A stretch of DNA of 64,000 nt from assembly GCA_951213105.1 (NCBI GenBank), contig OX578152.1, forward strand, positions 71,742,680 to 71,806,679, written 5' to 3'. This document shows positions 1 to 9,660 of the stretch, piece by piece. How positions within the stretch are numbered: the stretch's first letter is position 1; each line of letters starts with the position of its first letter. Under the pieces are notes generated by a model. It ran no database searches. It was not told where the DNA came from and saw only the letters and a list, made by a program, of their open reading frames with translations. The position numbers were made by a program, and so were the translations under genes. This stretch comes from Amaurobius ferox (taxonomy: Eukaryota; Arthropoda; Arachnida; Araneae; Amaurobiidae).

Positions 1-205
1 TTGAGGCGCTAATTACACAGATTTCGTTAATCACAGTGGCATGAAATTTTGTATGTGGGTGTTTTTTGTGGTACATTTTATTCTTCTGATATTGAACCTT
101 ATCAGGTTAGCACACCCTGGTCCCGCTATAGGAATGCACCACTTTAATTTGGAATAGCCGGAGCAGCTAGAGTCCAAAATGGATATGTTGTTGTTATTCT
201 TACAT
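1..205 (+). pseudogene. Exon-like remnant with a hydrophobic segment (A1 copy, broken)
   Basis: This is the A1 counterpart of the candidate exon at 52945-53164. The reading frame has the same hydrophobic stretch (VHFILLILNLIRLAHPGPA) but runs into a TAG just after the conserved GMH motif, where the A2 copy stays open. The 5' splice site is also lost: the position that reads GTAAGT in A2 reads ATAAGA here. The upstream part lies outside the window. The product is not recognised. Confidence 0.4.
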
Positions 206-898
206 ATAAGAATCATATATTTTCATACACGGATTTTTCATCCATTGAAATGATATGCAAATTATAAAAAGCATTATTTTAAAAATGGCGTGTTTTGGTT
301 TGTACTTGCTAAGAAATCAAATGAATGAACAAATATGAAGATTTAAAGTTTTATGAACATAAAGAATCCGTATGAAAATTCTTGCAGCTTAAAATAAATA
401 TGCTAATTAAAAATATTTATTTATCGTTAAATTTTAACGCTAAATATACTGAAAGCTAATTTAAAAATACTGACATTGTATGTAAAAACTAAGACTATAT
501 CTAAAATAGCAACATTATTTTCAAGAGTTAACATTACTTGTCTATAATTTTAGAAATGTAGACACATGAAAATTTCTGGATGTGAATGTAATAAAAAACG
601 TTGGCTTTATCTACATTGATTTTAGGCTGTTCGAGGATATTTTCTATCTGATTAGGCCTAATCAACTTTTTGTAATTAAGGAATTTAAAATTAGAATATG
701 CACATTTAAAAGGTTATTAATATTTTTTTAATATTTAACAAGTTTTATAAAAATTCATGTGATAATATTGTTTTCGGTTTGGTAGCATTTTATAATAATG
801 TAACAAAATGTAAGGAGTCAAATTTCATCTATATTAATAATAGGTATATATGTATTTTATTAGAAACTTCAACTAATTAGAATACGAACTTGTAAATA
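206..898. other. AT-rich stretch, no gene recognised
   Basis: Very AT-rich sequence shared with 53165-53810. One piece, about 600-690, reads as a short frame in both copies (GFIYIDFRLFEDIF here) and follows a pyrimidine-rich ATTTTAG that could be a splice acceptor, but nothing else supports an exon. No RNA gene or known element is visible. Confidence 0.4.
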
Positions 899-1081
899 AT
901 GCCATATAGACTAGAAAAGCAAGTTATAAAGCTGTGGAACATTCTCCAATTAGTACGAGTCACCACCAGGAACAAACTAAACGCGTATATAGAAGTCAGT
1001 ATATACCTGTTCAAAAAAGTTTGTTGTGACACAGATAAATCAAAGGCATTCATCGATGCCACTAAGCTATTGCCAATTTAA
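899..1081 (+). CDS. Small conserved ORF, possible terminal exon, unknown product
   Basis: A 60-codon frame ending in a TAA. It contains the lysine/arginine-rich start PYRLEKQVIKLW and the tail CCDTDKSKAFIDATKLLPI. The same protein tail is kept in the A2 copy (53811-53990), and a more distant version of the DTDK motif appears at about 52680, so at least three related copies exist. Conservation of the amino-acid tail between diverged copies hints at former coding function. No start context, splice site or family could be established. It may simply be part of a repeat. Confidence 0.25.
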   Translation: MPYRLEKQVIKLWNILQLVRVTTRNKLNAYIEVSIYLFKKVCCDTDKSKAFIDATKLLPI

Positions 1082-2044
1082 AAAAAATAAACTTTTAATG
1101 GATTTTTACTAAGCCTTTTCTATGAATAACTTGCGCACGAAATCTGGAAAAGATGCATTTCATTCTGATATTGATTGATTTTTACTTTATAACAGGGGTT
1201 TTGCTTCTTCCTGCTCGTTACGCTAATTCCGGGGAGCTCTTCACGCATTTTACAATTCTTTACTGAACTTAATCTTACTTCGTCGGCCAACAACGTAACA
1301 ACTGGAATGTTTGACAAATTACACGAGGTAAAATTCTTTCTCGAATTCAAACAAGCAATGTTGCTAATGGAGGGCAGTTTGTTTGAACAGGGTGTAGATT
1401 AGATTCCTGCATCAGCATTTCTGTATCGAGCAGCCATTCGCCAATAATTATATTGAGTGAAATAAATGCCTTCTTTAACATATTTTATTTTCTCTTCCTA
1501 CTCACTGGACAATGCTCTATAACTCCGTAATAGGCTTTTTATTTCTATTTCTCTTTGCTGCCGAGATCGAAAATTTAATTTGTTAAACTCTCCGCTAGGG
1601 GCTCTGCAATAACTTTTATGCTCTTAAGAATGGTCACTTTACTACAGATAGACCTAACGGGTACAGCCATGAAACTTTTCTTACAAAGTGATTGGGGCAA
1701 TTAAGGAATTTCCTAAATTTCCTAGGAAGCCTATCACAACAGAGTAAAGAAAAGATAAATTAATAAAATTCCCTAGTTTCAATGCAAGGTAACTTTATTA
1801 CGTATTCAAATGACGTTTTGAGCTGATTGCCACAAAGTCAATTTGAATTTCTAATCTGTGATGTCAAAGCTTAATAGAGAGAAGAAATATATTACCTTTA
1901 CTAATGATATTCGGAATTTCCTTTAATCGTAGAATGTTTGGTTTCATTTGCGCCAGAGATTGTTTTTACTATCGCTGAGTCAGAATCTGTATAACAATTG
2001 TTTAACGTATGTTTGTTTCTCCAGAGCCTTTAGAAGCCCCTTGT
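1082..2044. other. Unassigned repeat-family sequence
   Basis: Shared with 53991-54930, and its first ~200 bp also with 52740-52935. A minus-strand frame at 1120-1350 is not supported in the other copies. No recognised gene, RNA or transposon end is seen. Confidence 0.4.
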
Positions 2045-2400
2045 GATTAAATATTTGCACACTTATAGTATCAATTACGGGATTGAACATAATTTAGATG
2101 GATTTTCGATTCTCTCTCCCTTGTGCACATAAAAATTGGGTTTTTCGAAAAGCTATTCTAGCCATACAGAAGGTTCCCCCCTCCCTCGTTGAGACATAGA
2201 TTGCTAAGTATCTGCACACTTAAAGTATCGTCTACGGATCAGAACTTAGCGGAGTCGGATTTTCGATGTCTCCATCGGAGATGTGGGGGAGGGAGGGGAG
2301 ATGAGGTTGGTGTCAAAATTCTTTCCGAACAACTCAGAAGTCCCTACGATGAACCAGATGTCTGAAACGTTGCATACTCATAGCATCGATCACGGTACAG
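2045..2400. repeat. Degenerate ~155-bp tandem repeat, three units
   Basis: A similar phrase (GCACACTTATAGTATC, then a few bases, then ACGG) recurs at about 2056, 2211 and 2371, a spacing of about 155-160 bp. The units also share a GGATTTTCGAT block followed by a G-rich or C-rich run. The same three units exist at about 54935-55290 in block A2. Function unknown. Confidence 0.55.
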
Positions 2401-2418
2401 ACACCAACTCTTCAAACT

Positions 2419-2790
2419 TTAGATTAAAATGACTACTTTCAACGCTGATTGCCATATATTGTTAAACAAAATAAAATGTGTTAAAACATAACCTTTTTTT
2501 GTAATGTGATGAACTTGAATATTAGAATAAGCTCTTCCTGAGGAAGATATTATTTCAGCTCCAGTGAGAGTTTCAACCCAACAACTTTCATCTAAAAGAT
2601 TTTCGAGAACACTCATGATAGCCCTCTCAGTCATGCAAGCCTCCCAGCATCAAATCACACCAGTCTTCCCCAAATTTTTCTGGGAATGGCCACTGTATGC
2701 GCTTTACAATTGCATAGAGAAGAGCGTCACTTGTAATAACTGGTGTTTGGCTCTTATTTAGATGATTGACATATGTTTTATCATAGAGAG
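2419..2790 (-). pseudogene. Fragment of a multicopy metazoan protein family (MLGGLH / SCWVETLTGAE motifs)
   Basis: On the minus strand one frame reads TYVNHLNKSQTPVITSDALL and then KRIQWPFPEKFGEDWCDLML before the GGLH motif. After a frameshift a second frame reads LENLLDESCWVETLTGAEI, SSSGRAYSNI and HITKKGYVLTHF. This order (KRIQW, MLGGLH, W-x-x-x-LT-x-A, HIT) is what I know from an uncharacterised, highly multicopy metazoan family. I recall no experimentally assigned function. The copy is broken by a stop right after the GGLHD motif and a frame change. It is shared with 55359-55790, so it predates the A1/A2 duplication. It is probably transposon-borne debris rather than a host gene. Confidence 0.5.
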
Positions 2791-3335
2791 TGAATGAGTC
2801 ACATCAGTACTGTACAATTTATTAAGTGCTCTTCCAATTGTGATGTTGCATTAAGTGCTCCTCATGAAATTATCTCAAGTGACGGTTGAGCATTCTATTA
2901 AGATTATACATATTACACATTGAAGCCACATTTTTGTCTGCTCAGAACAATTATACGGGACATACAATAAATATAAGTTTGGATATAGATGAGATCTATT
3001 AGTTTTGAAACGCTGGAGTAACTATCCCATACTTTTCAAGAAGGTCAGACATTTGTTTGAACATAAAATTTTTAATTGCGATTTGCTGTCCGCCGATGTT
3101 GTCTTTAAGTTCTACAAAATGGTGCTGGAGCTTTTTTCCTGCCTGGTAGAAGAACTGACAGCTGTTGTGGATGAGGGGTTGGGATATGTGGTATCAACAG
3201 CACCTATGGTAAATATTACTCTCTGGAGTTGCCATGGACAAACACAGACTTCTTCATAATACTCAAAATCAGTCTGACTAAGATCATATTCCAATTGAAT
3301 TTAGGCAGAAATAAGCAAATTTATTAAGGCAAAAG
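2791..3335. other. Unassigned stretch, no supported gene
   Basis: Shared with 55791-56300. Overlapping ORFs on both strands (84 codons plus, 60 codons minus) are not conserved as frames in A2, where indels disrupt both. It could be an upstream part of the gene fragment at 2419-2790, but no motif supports this. Confidence 0.35.
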
Positions 3336-3660
3336 TATAACATATGAACAGACTTTTATTAGCAAAACACTGTGGCTGTTCATGCGTATATTTCTAAAGT
3401 GGGCTCACTAATTTTGTGTGTCGTTTTCTTATTATTTGTAACTTATCAGCCGTAATGCTTTTCCGGATGAGTGGAAGAGTTTCAGATTTTCAGTTAGGAT
3501 GATAAATGTCGTATTGACAATTACAGACCCATTTCTATTATTTCTCCATTTGCTAAAGTTTTCTAATTTATTATACATTAAGAGCGTCTAGAATCAAGTT
3601 CGGTACAGCATAATGTATAGCATAATTTCATGTTCTCCCACATAGCATAAGATTGAAAAA
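3336..3660 (+). pseudogene. Non-LTR reverse-transcriptase fragment, tandem copy 1
   Basis: One frame reads AFPDEWKSF and another, after a frameshift, reads DNYRPISIISPFAKVF. These are the typical fingers-domain motifs of jockey/CR1-group non-LTR reverse transcriptases (FPxxWK, NYRPISxxxxxxKxxE). The frame ends at a stop after KVF. It is the first of three head-to-tail copies spaced about 615-630 bp apart. The downstream palm motifs lie at 4850-5790. Confidence 0.6.
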
Positions 3661-3769
3661 TTAAATTAAAATTGAAATATTAGTGTAATTCTATATGGTG
3701 CGATAATATTGTAAAATAATATATTACATAAAAAATGGTTTCGGTAGACGTCAAGTTCTAAATCACTTA

Positions 3770-4310
3770 AAAATTTATGATATCCAGAAAGCTGCGCGAA
3801 TTAAAGCTGCAGTTAATAGAATAAGGCTAAACATTGATTGCATGGGTCTAAGGAAGAGTGTTAACAATGGAGTTGTAGGTTATGAAAATACGCTATCAAG
3901 GGCTTCTTACAATTTCGTTGTTAATTTAAAGCAATATTGACCGCTAATACGGTATTATGTAAATGCATTTAATAGTAAAAACTGTGGGTGTTCTTACGTA
4001 TATTTCTAAAGCGACTTCCACGTATTTTGAGTGTCCAATTCTTATTATTTTTAACTTATCTATCAACTGCATTGCTTTTCCGAATGAGTTGCTTCTAGAT
4101 TTACTCATACTTTCAAGCAGGATGATCAATGCCGTACTGAAAATTGCAGGCCCATTTCTATTATTTCTCCGTTTGCTAAAGTTTTCTAATTTATTATACA
4201 TTAAGAGCGTCTACAATCAAGTTCGGTACAGCATAATGTATAATATAATTTCATGTACTCCCACATAGCATAAGATTGAAAAATTAAATTAAAATTGAAA
4301 TTTTAGTGTA
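3770..4310 (+). pseudogene. Non-LTR reverse-transcriptase fragment, tandem copy 2
   Basis: Repeats copy 1 and adds a 5' part (AAAGCTGCGCGAATTAAAGC at 3790). The frame is open for about 100 codons (3963-4268) with FNLSINCIAFPNEL, SSRMINAVLKI and YIKSVYNQVRY, corresponding to the FPxxWK-to-NYRPI region of a non-LTR reverse transcriptase in a shifted frame. No catalytic residues are included. The reading frame is an accident of decay, not a gene. Confidence 0.6.
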
Positions 4311-4389
4311 ATTCTATATAGTGCGATAATATTCTAAAATAATATGTTACATAAAAAATGGTTTCGGTAGACGTCAAGTTTTACATCAT

Positions 4390-4850
4390 ACAAAAAAAAA
4401 TGATATCCAGAAAGCTGCGCGAATTAAATCTGCAGTTAATAGAATAAGGCTAAACATTGGTTGCATGGCTCTAAGGACGAGTGTCAACAATGGAGTTGTA
4501 GGTTATGAAAATACGCTATCACACACAAGGGCTTCTTACAATTTTGTTGTTAATTTAAAGCAATATTGACCACTAATACGGTGTTATGTAAATACATTTA
4601 GTAGTAAAAAACTGTGGGTGTTCTTACGTATATTTCTAAAGCGACTTCCACGTATTTTGAGTGTCCAATTCTTATTATTTTTAACTTATCTATCAACTGC
4701 ATTGCTTTTCCGAATGAGTTGCTTCAAGATTTACTCATACTTTCAAGCAGGATGATCAATGCCGTACTGAAAATTACAGGCCCATTTCTATTATCTCTCA
4801 GTTTGCCACAGTTTTCTAATTTAATATACATTATCCGCGTCTAAGATGAA
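4390..4850 (+). pseudogene. Non-LTR reverse-transcriptase fragment, tandem copy 3
   Basis: Third head-to-tail copy, about 631 bp after copy 2 and more similar to it than to copy 1, which suggests local tandem duplication. It runs directly into sequence homologous to the following palm domain, so it is the copy that keeps the original downstream context. In A2 the corresponding place has two copies (56310 and 57030), so repeat number differs between the blocks. Confidence 0.6.
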
Positions 4851-5790
4851 GTTAGGTCATTTTTTTCTAATAATCAGAATCGTTTATAAGTGGTAGTTGT
4901 ACTATCTCTAATTTTTGTTGCTACAATTCGTATGCAATTGACACACATTAAAATCTTGAGATCAGTTGGTTGTTGTTTATACTAATTTTTCTAGAGCCTT
5001 TGATTCGGAAGTTCACGCTATATTCATTCATAAATTCAAGATTATCGGGTTTGTTTTGATTTGTTTATGTTATTAGCAAAATCCGTTGTTTGTAATGGAC
5101 ATGCGCATTTGACGTATGCAAGCTGCGAAAGATTTTAAATTAAAATTTAAATTAACAAATAAATAAGAAATTAGAAATATAAAATATGAATTTTAATATT
5201 CAAAAAAACTAATACAAAAGAGCATATAAGTTTTTAGAATTTGAATATCAAAATAACACATGTAAATCGCAAAAACGTTTTTGATATAAAGGAGCACGTT
5301 TCAATCATAAAGTATGCAAGTGCACAGGCTTTGATGACCTGTTTAATAATCGTTTTTTTACATGTTATGAGTACGAAGCGTAGTGAGCATGCGCGGTTTA
5401 AAACTGGGCGTTTCATCCTGTGGCAGTAGTTATTGAAATTGCAATTCTGTTATTATGTGTACACATTTTATGTATGTATGAACATTTTTATCTTCTTACC
5501 TATTCTATTTCTTGAGTAAAAGGGGTCATAAAATTCATGCAAATGTTGATTTCGCTTTATTAGTAATGGAGAATGGAATTTGCTTCGCTTGTTAATAATT
5601 AAAATATTATTTCCGTTTAAGTTTTCATGTCTTAATTATTGTCCTTGCATGAGTAAAATTTACTGTTACTTTTGAGGCGCGCCAAAGCTCTGTATTTACA
5701 CCCTCGTTATTTATTAATTTTATTAATGATATTTCTGCTTGCTTTAAGAATTGTCTATTTCATACCGGAGTTTAAAGCATGGATTAAATG
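4851..5790 (+). pseudogene. Decayed palm domain of the same non-LTR reverse transcriptase
   Basis: Short in-frame islands in the right order remain. Near 4970-5005 there is a VVYTNFSRAFD island, equivalent to the first catalytic motif (YxDFxKAFD), followed by HKFKIIGF. Near 5660-5760 there is ARQSSVFTPSLFINFINDI, equivalent to SGVPQGSVLGPLLFxxFINDI. The YADD box itself is not preserved here; a YTDDV version survives in the related copy near 49050. Stops and frameshifts are frequent. Confidence 0.55.
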
Positions 5791-6575
5791 AATTAATTCA
5801 TTAAGATTTTTGATAGGCTTAATCGCCCTGTGTGCGAGCATACGCTGCGTTTCTGTCTGTATATGTTGTCTATAGCGAAAAATCAAAGCTTCGGGCAACG
5901 TTGATATTTACTATAAGGGTGGTTGGTCTCAGGACCACTATTTCCACTTATTTAGGGCAAATTACAGCCGTGTGGCACAATTAGCATGATTACGCACGAA
6001 TAAAAAGGGATGCGGAATGATTTTAGTTCAAAACAGGGAATTTGGAAAGGGAGTAGTTTTACCTGTATCTGTATTATTTAAGTATATCTGACGCTTATTA
6101 AGAGTCCGAGCAACAGCGGGTTATTCGTTCTAGTTTCTAATAAAATTCTTCATCTGTTATTGCAAACCAACGATCAATTCCTCACTGCAAGTACATACAA
6201 AACTGAAGTATAATGGGCATAGTTTTATTTCGAGAACCAGCTACAATCGACTTCCTGAAAGCATTTTGTGAAAACCAATAAAAGTTTGGTTTTTATCATG
6301 TAGACTGAGCAGGAAACGAGTGATTTCAAATGCTAATCCTGACAAAAATAGTATCTTTGGAAACAACGTGACTGTTGAGAAACGAAAGTACATTTTCGAT
6401 GAGGATTGATTTTCTGGAGTATCTGGGATTTAGGTGAACCGGGGGAATGATTGGGATAGTTTTGACCCCCCGTCAACGAGAAGCATTTCACTCTGCTTTA
6501 TGTTTTGTTATTTATTTACTCTTATGTGCGGTTCTGTACAGCTAGGATTTATATTAATTTATCATTCTTCGCAAT
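5791..6575. other. Unassigned repeat-derived stretch with CGGGCAACG motif
   Basis: Shared with 58430-59190. It contains AAAGCTTCGGGCAACGTTGA near 5886 and GAGTCCGAGCAACAGCGGGT near 6102. These resemble the GGCAACGCCGGGT phrase that often marks ends of arthropod retroelement repeats. No ORF or RNA gene is supported. Confidence 0.4.
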
Positions 6576-7010
6576 ACTCAGTACATGTATAGGGTATCAG
6601 TGGCGTTCACAGGAAAGAACATTGGGGTGTAATACACTCATTGCTGTCCGGTCACACATATAGCTACAGTAATACACTCATTATAACTTCGGGTCTGTCG
6701 TGTGGTCTGGGATTTTCACACTCATTGCTGTTAAATTTATTGCTGTAAAATTGCTGTAAAATTACTCAGTACATGTATAGGGTATCAGTGGCTTACACAG
6801 GAAAGAACATTGGGGTGTAATACACTCATTGCTGTCCGGTCACACATATAGCTACAGTAATACACTCATTATAACTTCGGGTCTGTCGTGTGGTCTGGGA
6901 TTTTCACACTCATTGCTGTTAAATTTATTGCTGTAAAATTGCTGTAAAATTACTCAGTACATGTATAGGGTATCAGTGGCTTACACAGGAAAGAAAATTG
7001 GAGTGTAATA
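6576..7010. repeat. 188-bp tandem repeat (2.3 units) abutting a Tc1-like TIR
   Basis: The phrase ACTCAGTACATGTATAGGGT recurs at 6576, 6764 and 6952, giving a period of exactly 188 bp. Each unit contains three CACTCATT motifs, two of them preceded by TAATA, and CACTCATTGC is also the outer end of the adjoining Tc1-like element. Block A2 has one copy of the flanking phrase and none of the repeat (59194-59256), so the array grew in A1 only or was lost from A2. Confidence 0.85.
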
Positions 7011-7339
7011 CACTCATTGCCATAAAATTTTGCGCACCAAGAAGTAATTGTGGGATGGTAACGAAACTTGGCATGAAGGTATGTGTCAGGAGTTATGCAA
7101 ATGATTAGAAATACAGTGTGATTGCGCATTGCGTAATGCCACCAGAGACCGTTGAAATTCGTTCGCCTGCCGCAGAAAAAAGGTACGCAGAGGCTTTTAG
7201 CCTGTATTTAATCTGTTGCAGTGAGCCGCTTTTTCATTAGGGATGCCGTTATAATCAGCAATCAGAAAGTTAAAATAATCGTACCGTTATAATAGTAACC
7301 GTTATAATAATCAAGAAGACAATATAATTAGCAATCAGA

Positions 7340-8450
7340 GTTCGAGAGGGGAAGAATCATCGGGCTGATGGAAGCCGCTTGGTCAACTTGACCAGTAGCC
7401 CACCATCTAAGCTGTTCTGACTTTACTGTGAGGAGGGTTTGGGACCAGTGGACGAGAGAGAGGTCGCATGCAAGGTGACCAGGCTCAGGACGCCAATAGC
7501 CGAGAAAATCGTCACATCACCCAACACGCAAGCACAGACCGAAATGGAACTGCATTATTGTTCGCCATCCGGACACAGGCAGCTCCTTCACATCCGGACA
7601 CAGGGGGTCTTGTGTCTGTCCGTACCATCGCGAAGCTGCTCCTATCTGAAGGACATTTGGTATAGCAGCGCCAATTACGTGTGCTGCCAATGGCATCCAC
7701 TCACCGTCACCTCCGTTTGGAGTGGTGTTGCTCTCGACGTGATTTGATCGCAACCGAATGGAACTACGTCGTCTTCAGCGATGAATTGACATTCAATTTG
7801 GGCAGTGATGACAAACGTGTACGTGTGTGGAGGCCCCGTGGTGAAATCAATCCTACCTTCCTGATCTCAAACCTGATCTCAATCTTACCTTCGCTTTATA
7901 GCGGCACACCCCTCCCACAACTTGTGTGATGGTATTGAGTGTCGTCGCATTCGACACTCGTGGCTCAGGAGCCAGTAGCCCACCACCTAATATTGATACA
8001 CGGAACCATGATCGCTCAGCGGTACGTTGGTGACATCCTTCAGCCACACGTAGAAGACCCAGACCGTCCGACTCACCCGAGGGCTTGAGTAGCCATTTGG
8101 ACGGCCGAGTTTCAGCCACATGTGTTGCCACTCATAGCAGGGCTCCCAGGAGGCATTTTTCAACAGGGCAATGCTCGGTCACACATAGCAAGAGTGTCAC
8201 AGGAATGTCTCCACCACATTACCACACTTCTCTGCCCTGCACAACCCCCAGATTTGTCACCGATCGAATATGTCTGGGAACACTTTGGAATGGAAAATTG
8301 GACAGCCTATGAGTTTGGCCGTACCAGAGGCGCGATTACAACTGTGGAATAAGATGTCGCAGGTCACAATACGGGACTTGAATACCTCAATGCCCGACGT
8401 ATCTCATTGTGCATTTACGCTAGAGATGGCCCAACAGGGTACTAGAACTT
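7340..8450 (+). pseudogene. Tc1-like transposase, broken
   Basis: A DD34E-type transposase that would cut and paste its element at TA sites in the nucleus. Recognisable pieces in order are the HTH region (about 7340-7440, in changing frames), THRHLRLEWCCSRRD and then YVVFSDELTFNLGSD with the first catalytic Asp (about 7695-7805), VRVWRPRGE, LPLIAGLPGGIFQQGNARSH (about 8120-8185) and PPDLSPIEYVWEHFG with the catalytic Glu (about 8250-8290). The second catalytic Asp, normally in QQDNARPH, reads Gly here. Frameshifts and the 59-bp insertion at 8052 also break it, so it cannot be active. Confidence 0.88.
8052..8110 (-). mobile_element. 59-bp hairpin mini-element inside the Tc1 transposase
   Basis: A foreign 59-bp block interrupts the transposase between the codons for ILQPHV and LPLIAG. 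It is flanked by 13-bp direct repeats, TTCAGCCACACGT at 8039-8051 and TTCAGCCACATGT at 8111-8123 (one mismatch), as expected of a target-site duplication. On the minus strand it carries CGGCCGTCC near its start and GGACGGTCTGG near its end, an 8-bp stem with one G-U pair around a ~28-nt loop. The same ends, length and stem occur in the independent insertion at 30249-30307. The stem also matches the 3' domain of the SINEs at 11078-11466, 41505-41791 and 57955-58354. Confidence 0.72.
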
Positions 8451-8601
8451 CCATTAATTTGTTGTTTTTCCTGTAGTAAATGATTCTTTTGCTTTGATTT
8501 TTTTAATCCCTTACATATATCAACGTTGCTCTCACATATATAAAATTTTGTTTGATTCTGACAACTCTTTCTTGGTGCGCAAATTTTTATGGCAATGAGT
8601 G

Positions 8602-9039
8602 TATAATTTTTTAGTACATGAAATCGAATTAAGTATACTAATGAGAATCACGGGCATTCTGCCCTTAAGTAATTTTATAAACAGTTTTTATCATGTGTTA
8701 TCGACTATAATAATAGAGAACACTCAATCCTCGTCTGCGTAACCACAAAACAGATGGCGGTATTATAATATCCACTGTTGCAAATAAATTAAAAATGAGT
8801 CCTATATCCAGCTTCGTTTTTAGTATCTGCTGTCATACATAACATAGAACCTTAGAATACCGCTCTTTTTATATAAATAAGTTTACTATGTGTAGGAAGC
8901 GTCTTCCTCCTAGAAAATATTGAACTGAATTCTTGTTGACAATTATTAATAACTTTAATTATTACTATTTACAACAAATGAGTAAACATTAGTCCTTATA
9001 ACACTGTGCAGGAATTTTAAATATACTACCTTGTAAAGT
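8602..9039. other. AT-rich spacer, nothing recognised
   Basis: Shared with 60748-61184 at high similarity. No ORF, RNA gene or transposon end is visible. Confidence 0.4.
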
Positions 9040-9110
9040 CTCAGTTTGACACGCATATCTTCTACTCTCCAGTCAATGCTTTATCCACTGAGCTAAGACG
9101 ATGGTTGTTT
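9040..9110 (-). pseudogene. tRNA-derived fragment (degenerate)
   Basis: On the minus strand the sequence starts CCATCGTCTTAGCTCAGTGG and continues with GATAAAGCATTGACTGGAGAG. This matches a tRNA D-arm/A-box region (TAGCTCAGTGG) and anticodon stem. The T-arm is degenerate here, but in the A2 copy (61185-61256) it reads GGATCAAACCC. It is a tRNA pseudogene or SINE head, not a functional tRNA. Confidence 0.5.
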
Positions 9111-9289
9111 TTTCTATAGTTGAAGTAGACTTTTTATTTTCCTTCAATCTCAGATCGAAATGAAACTACTAATCCTGAAAAAATTTCATATTCATTTACT
9201 TTTCTATACAGGAAAATATCTGCTCATCTTATTAGTCGTGAATTCAAAACAGCAGGCATAAATCAAAGGTGCTATAGAAATATTGAATT

Positions 9290-9660
9290 TAGTACACTTA
9301 GGACTATAGTAATCCACTGTATTTAACCAGAAGGTTCCAGCTGATAGGACATGATTGAAAAGAACTGACGTCCTTGTCGGGACTCAAACCATGTTTTATT
9401 TTATGCTTTAGATGGCTTGTGAAGAATTTGGTGTCGAGAAAACCCACGAATTGGGTGTCGAGAAGTCTTGTTTGTGGCCGACTTCCTATCCTGCTGAGTA
9501 TTTCCATGTGATGATCCTGCAGAATGATGCCAAGATGATCAATGAGTGTCCCAAAGGCTTGAAAGCAAACACCACCGGATCGTATCTGAGTGACTCGCTT
9601 TGTGAATTGAGTTCTTTGAAGGTTGGGCACAGCCTGTAAGTAATGATACCAGAACATAAG
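9290..9660. repeat. Moderately repeated segment shared with A2, unknown type
   Basis: GC-richer than its surroundings and well conserved with 61440-61800. A B-box-like phrase (GGTTTGAGTCCCGAC on the minus strand near 9388) suggests a tRNA-SINE relationship, but no matching A box is found at the usual distance. ORFs on both strands are not convincingly conserved. Confidence 0.3.

Larger units (their letters stand above)
7011..8601 (+). mobile_element. Tc1-like DNA transposon, full length between TIRs (A1)
   Basis: The element is bounded by near-perfect terminal inverted repeats of about 33 bp. The left end starts CACTCATTGCCATAAAA at 7011 and continues through GCGCACCAAGAA. The right end is its complement and finishes GGCAATGAGTG at 8601. 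Both ends are flanked by TA, the target duplicated by Tc1/mariner elements. The element is 1591 bp, normal for the family, and encloses one decayed transposase. The A2 sister is at 59257-60747. A 59-bp foreign insertion lies inside it at 8052-8110. Confidence 0.92.

Noticed and set aside
3112..3294. Minus-strand ORF continuing the MLGGLH-family gene upstream
   Set aside because: No family motif could be matched, and the frame is broken in A2.
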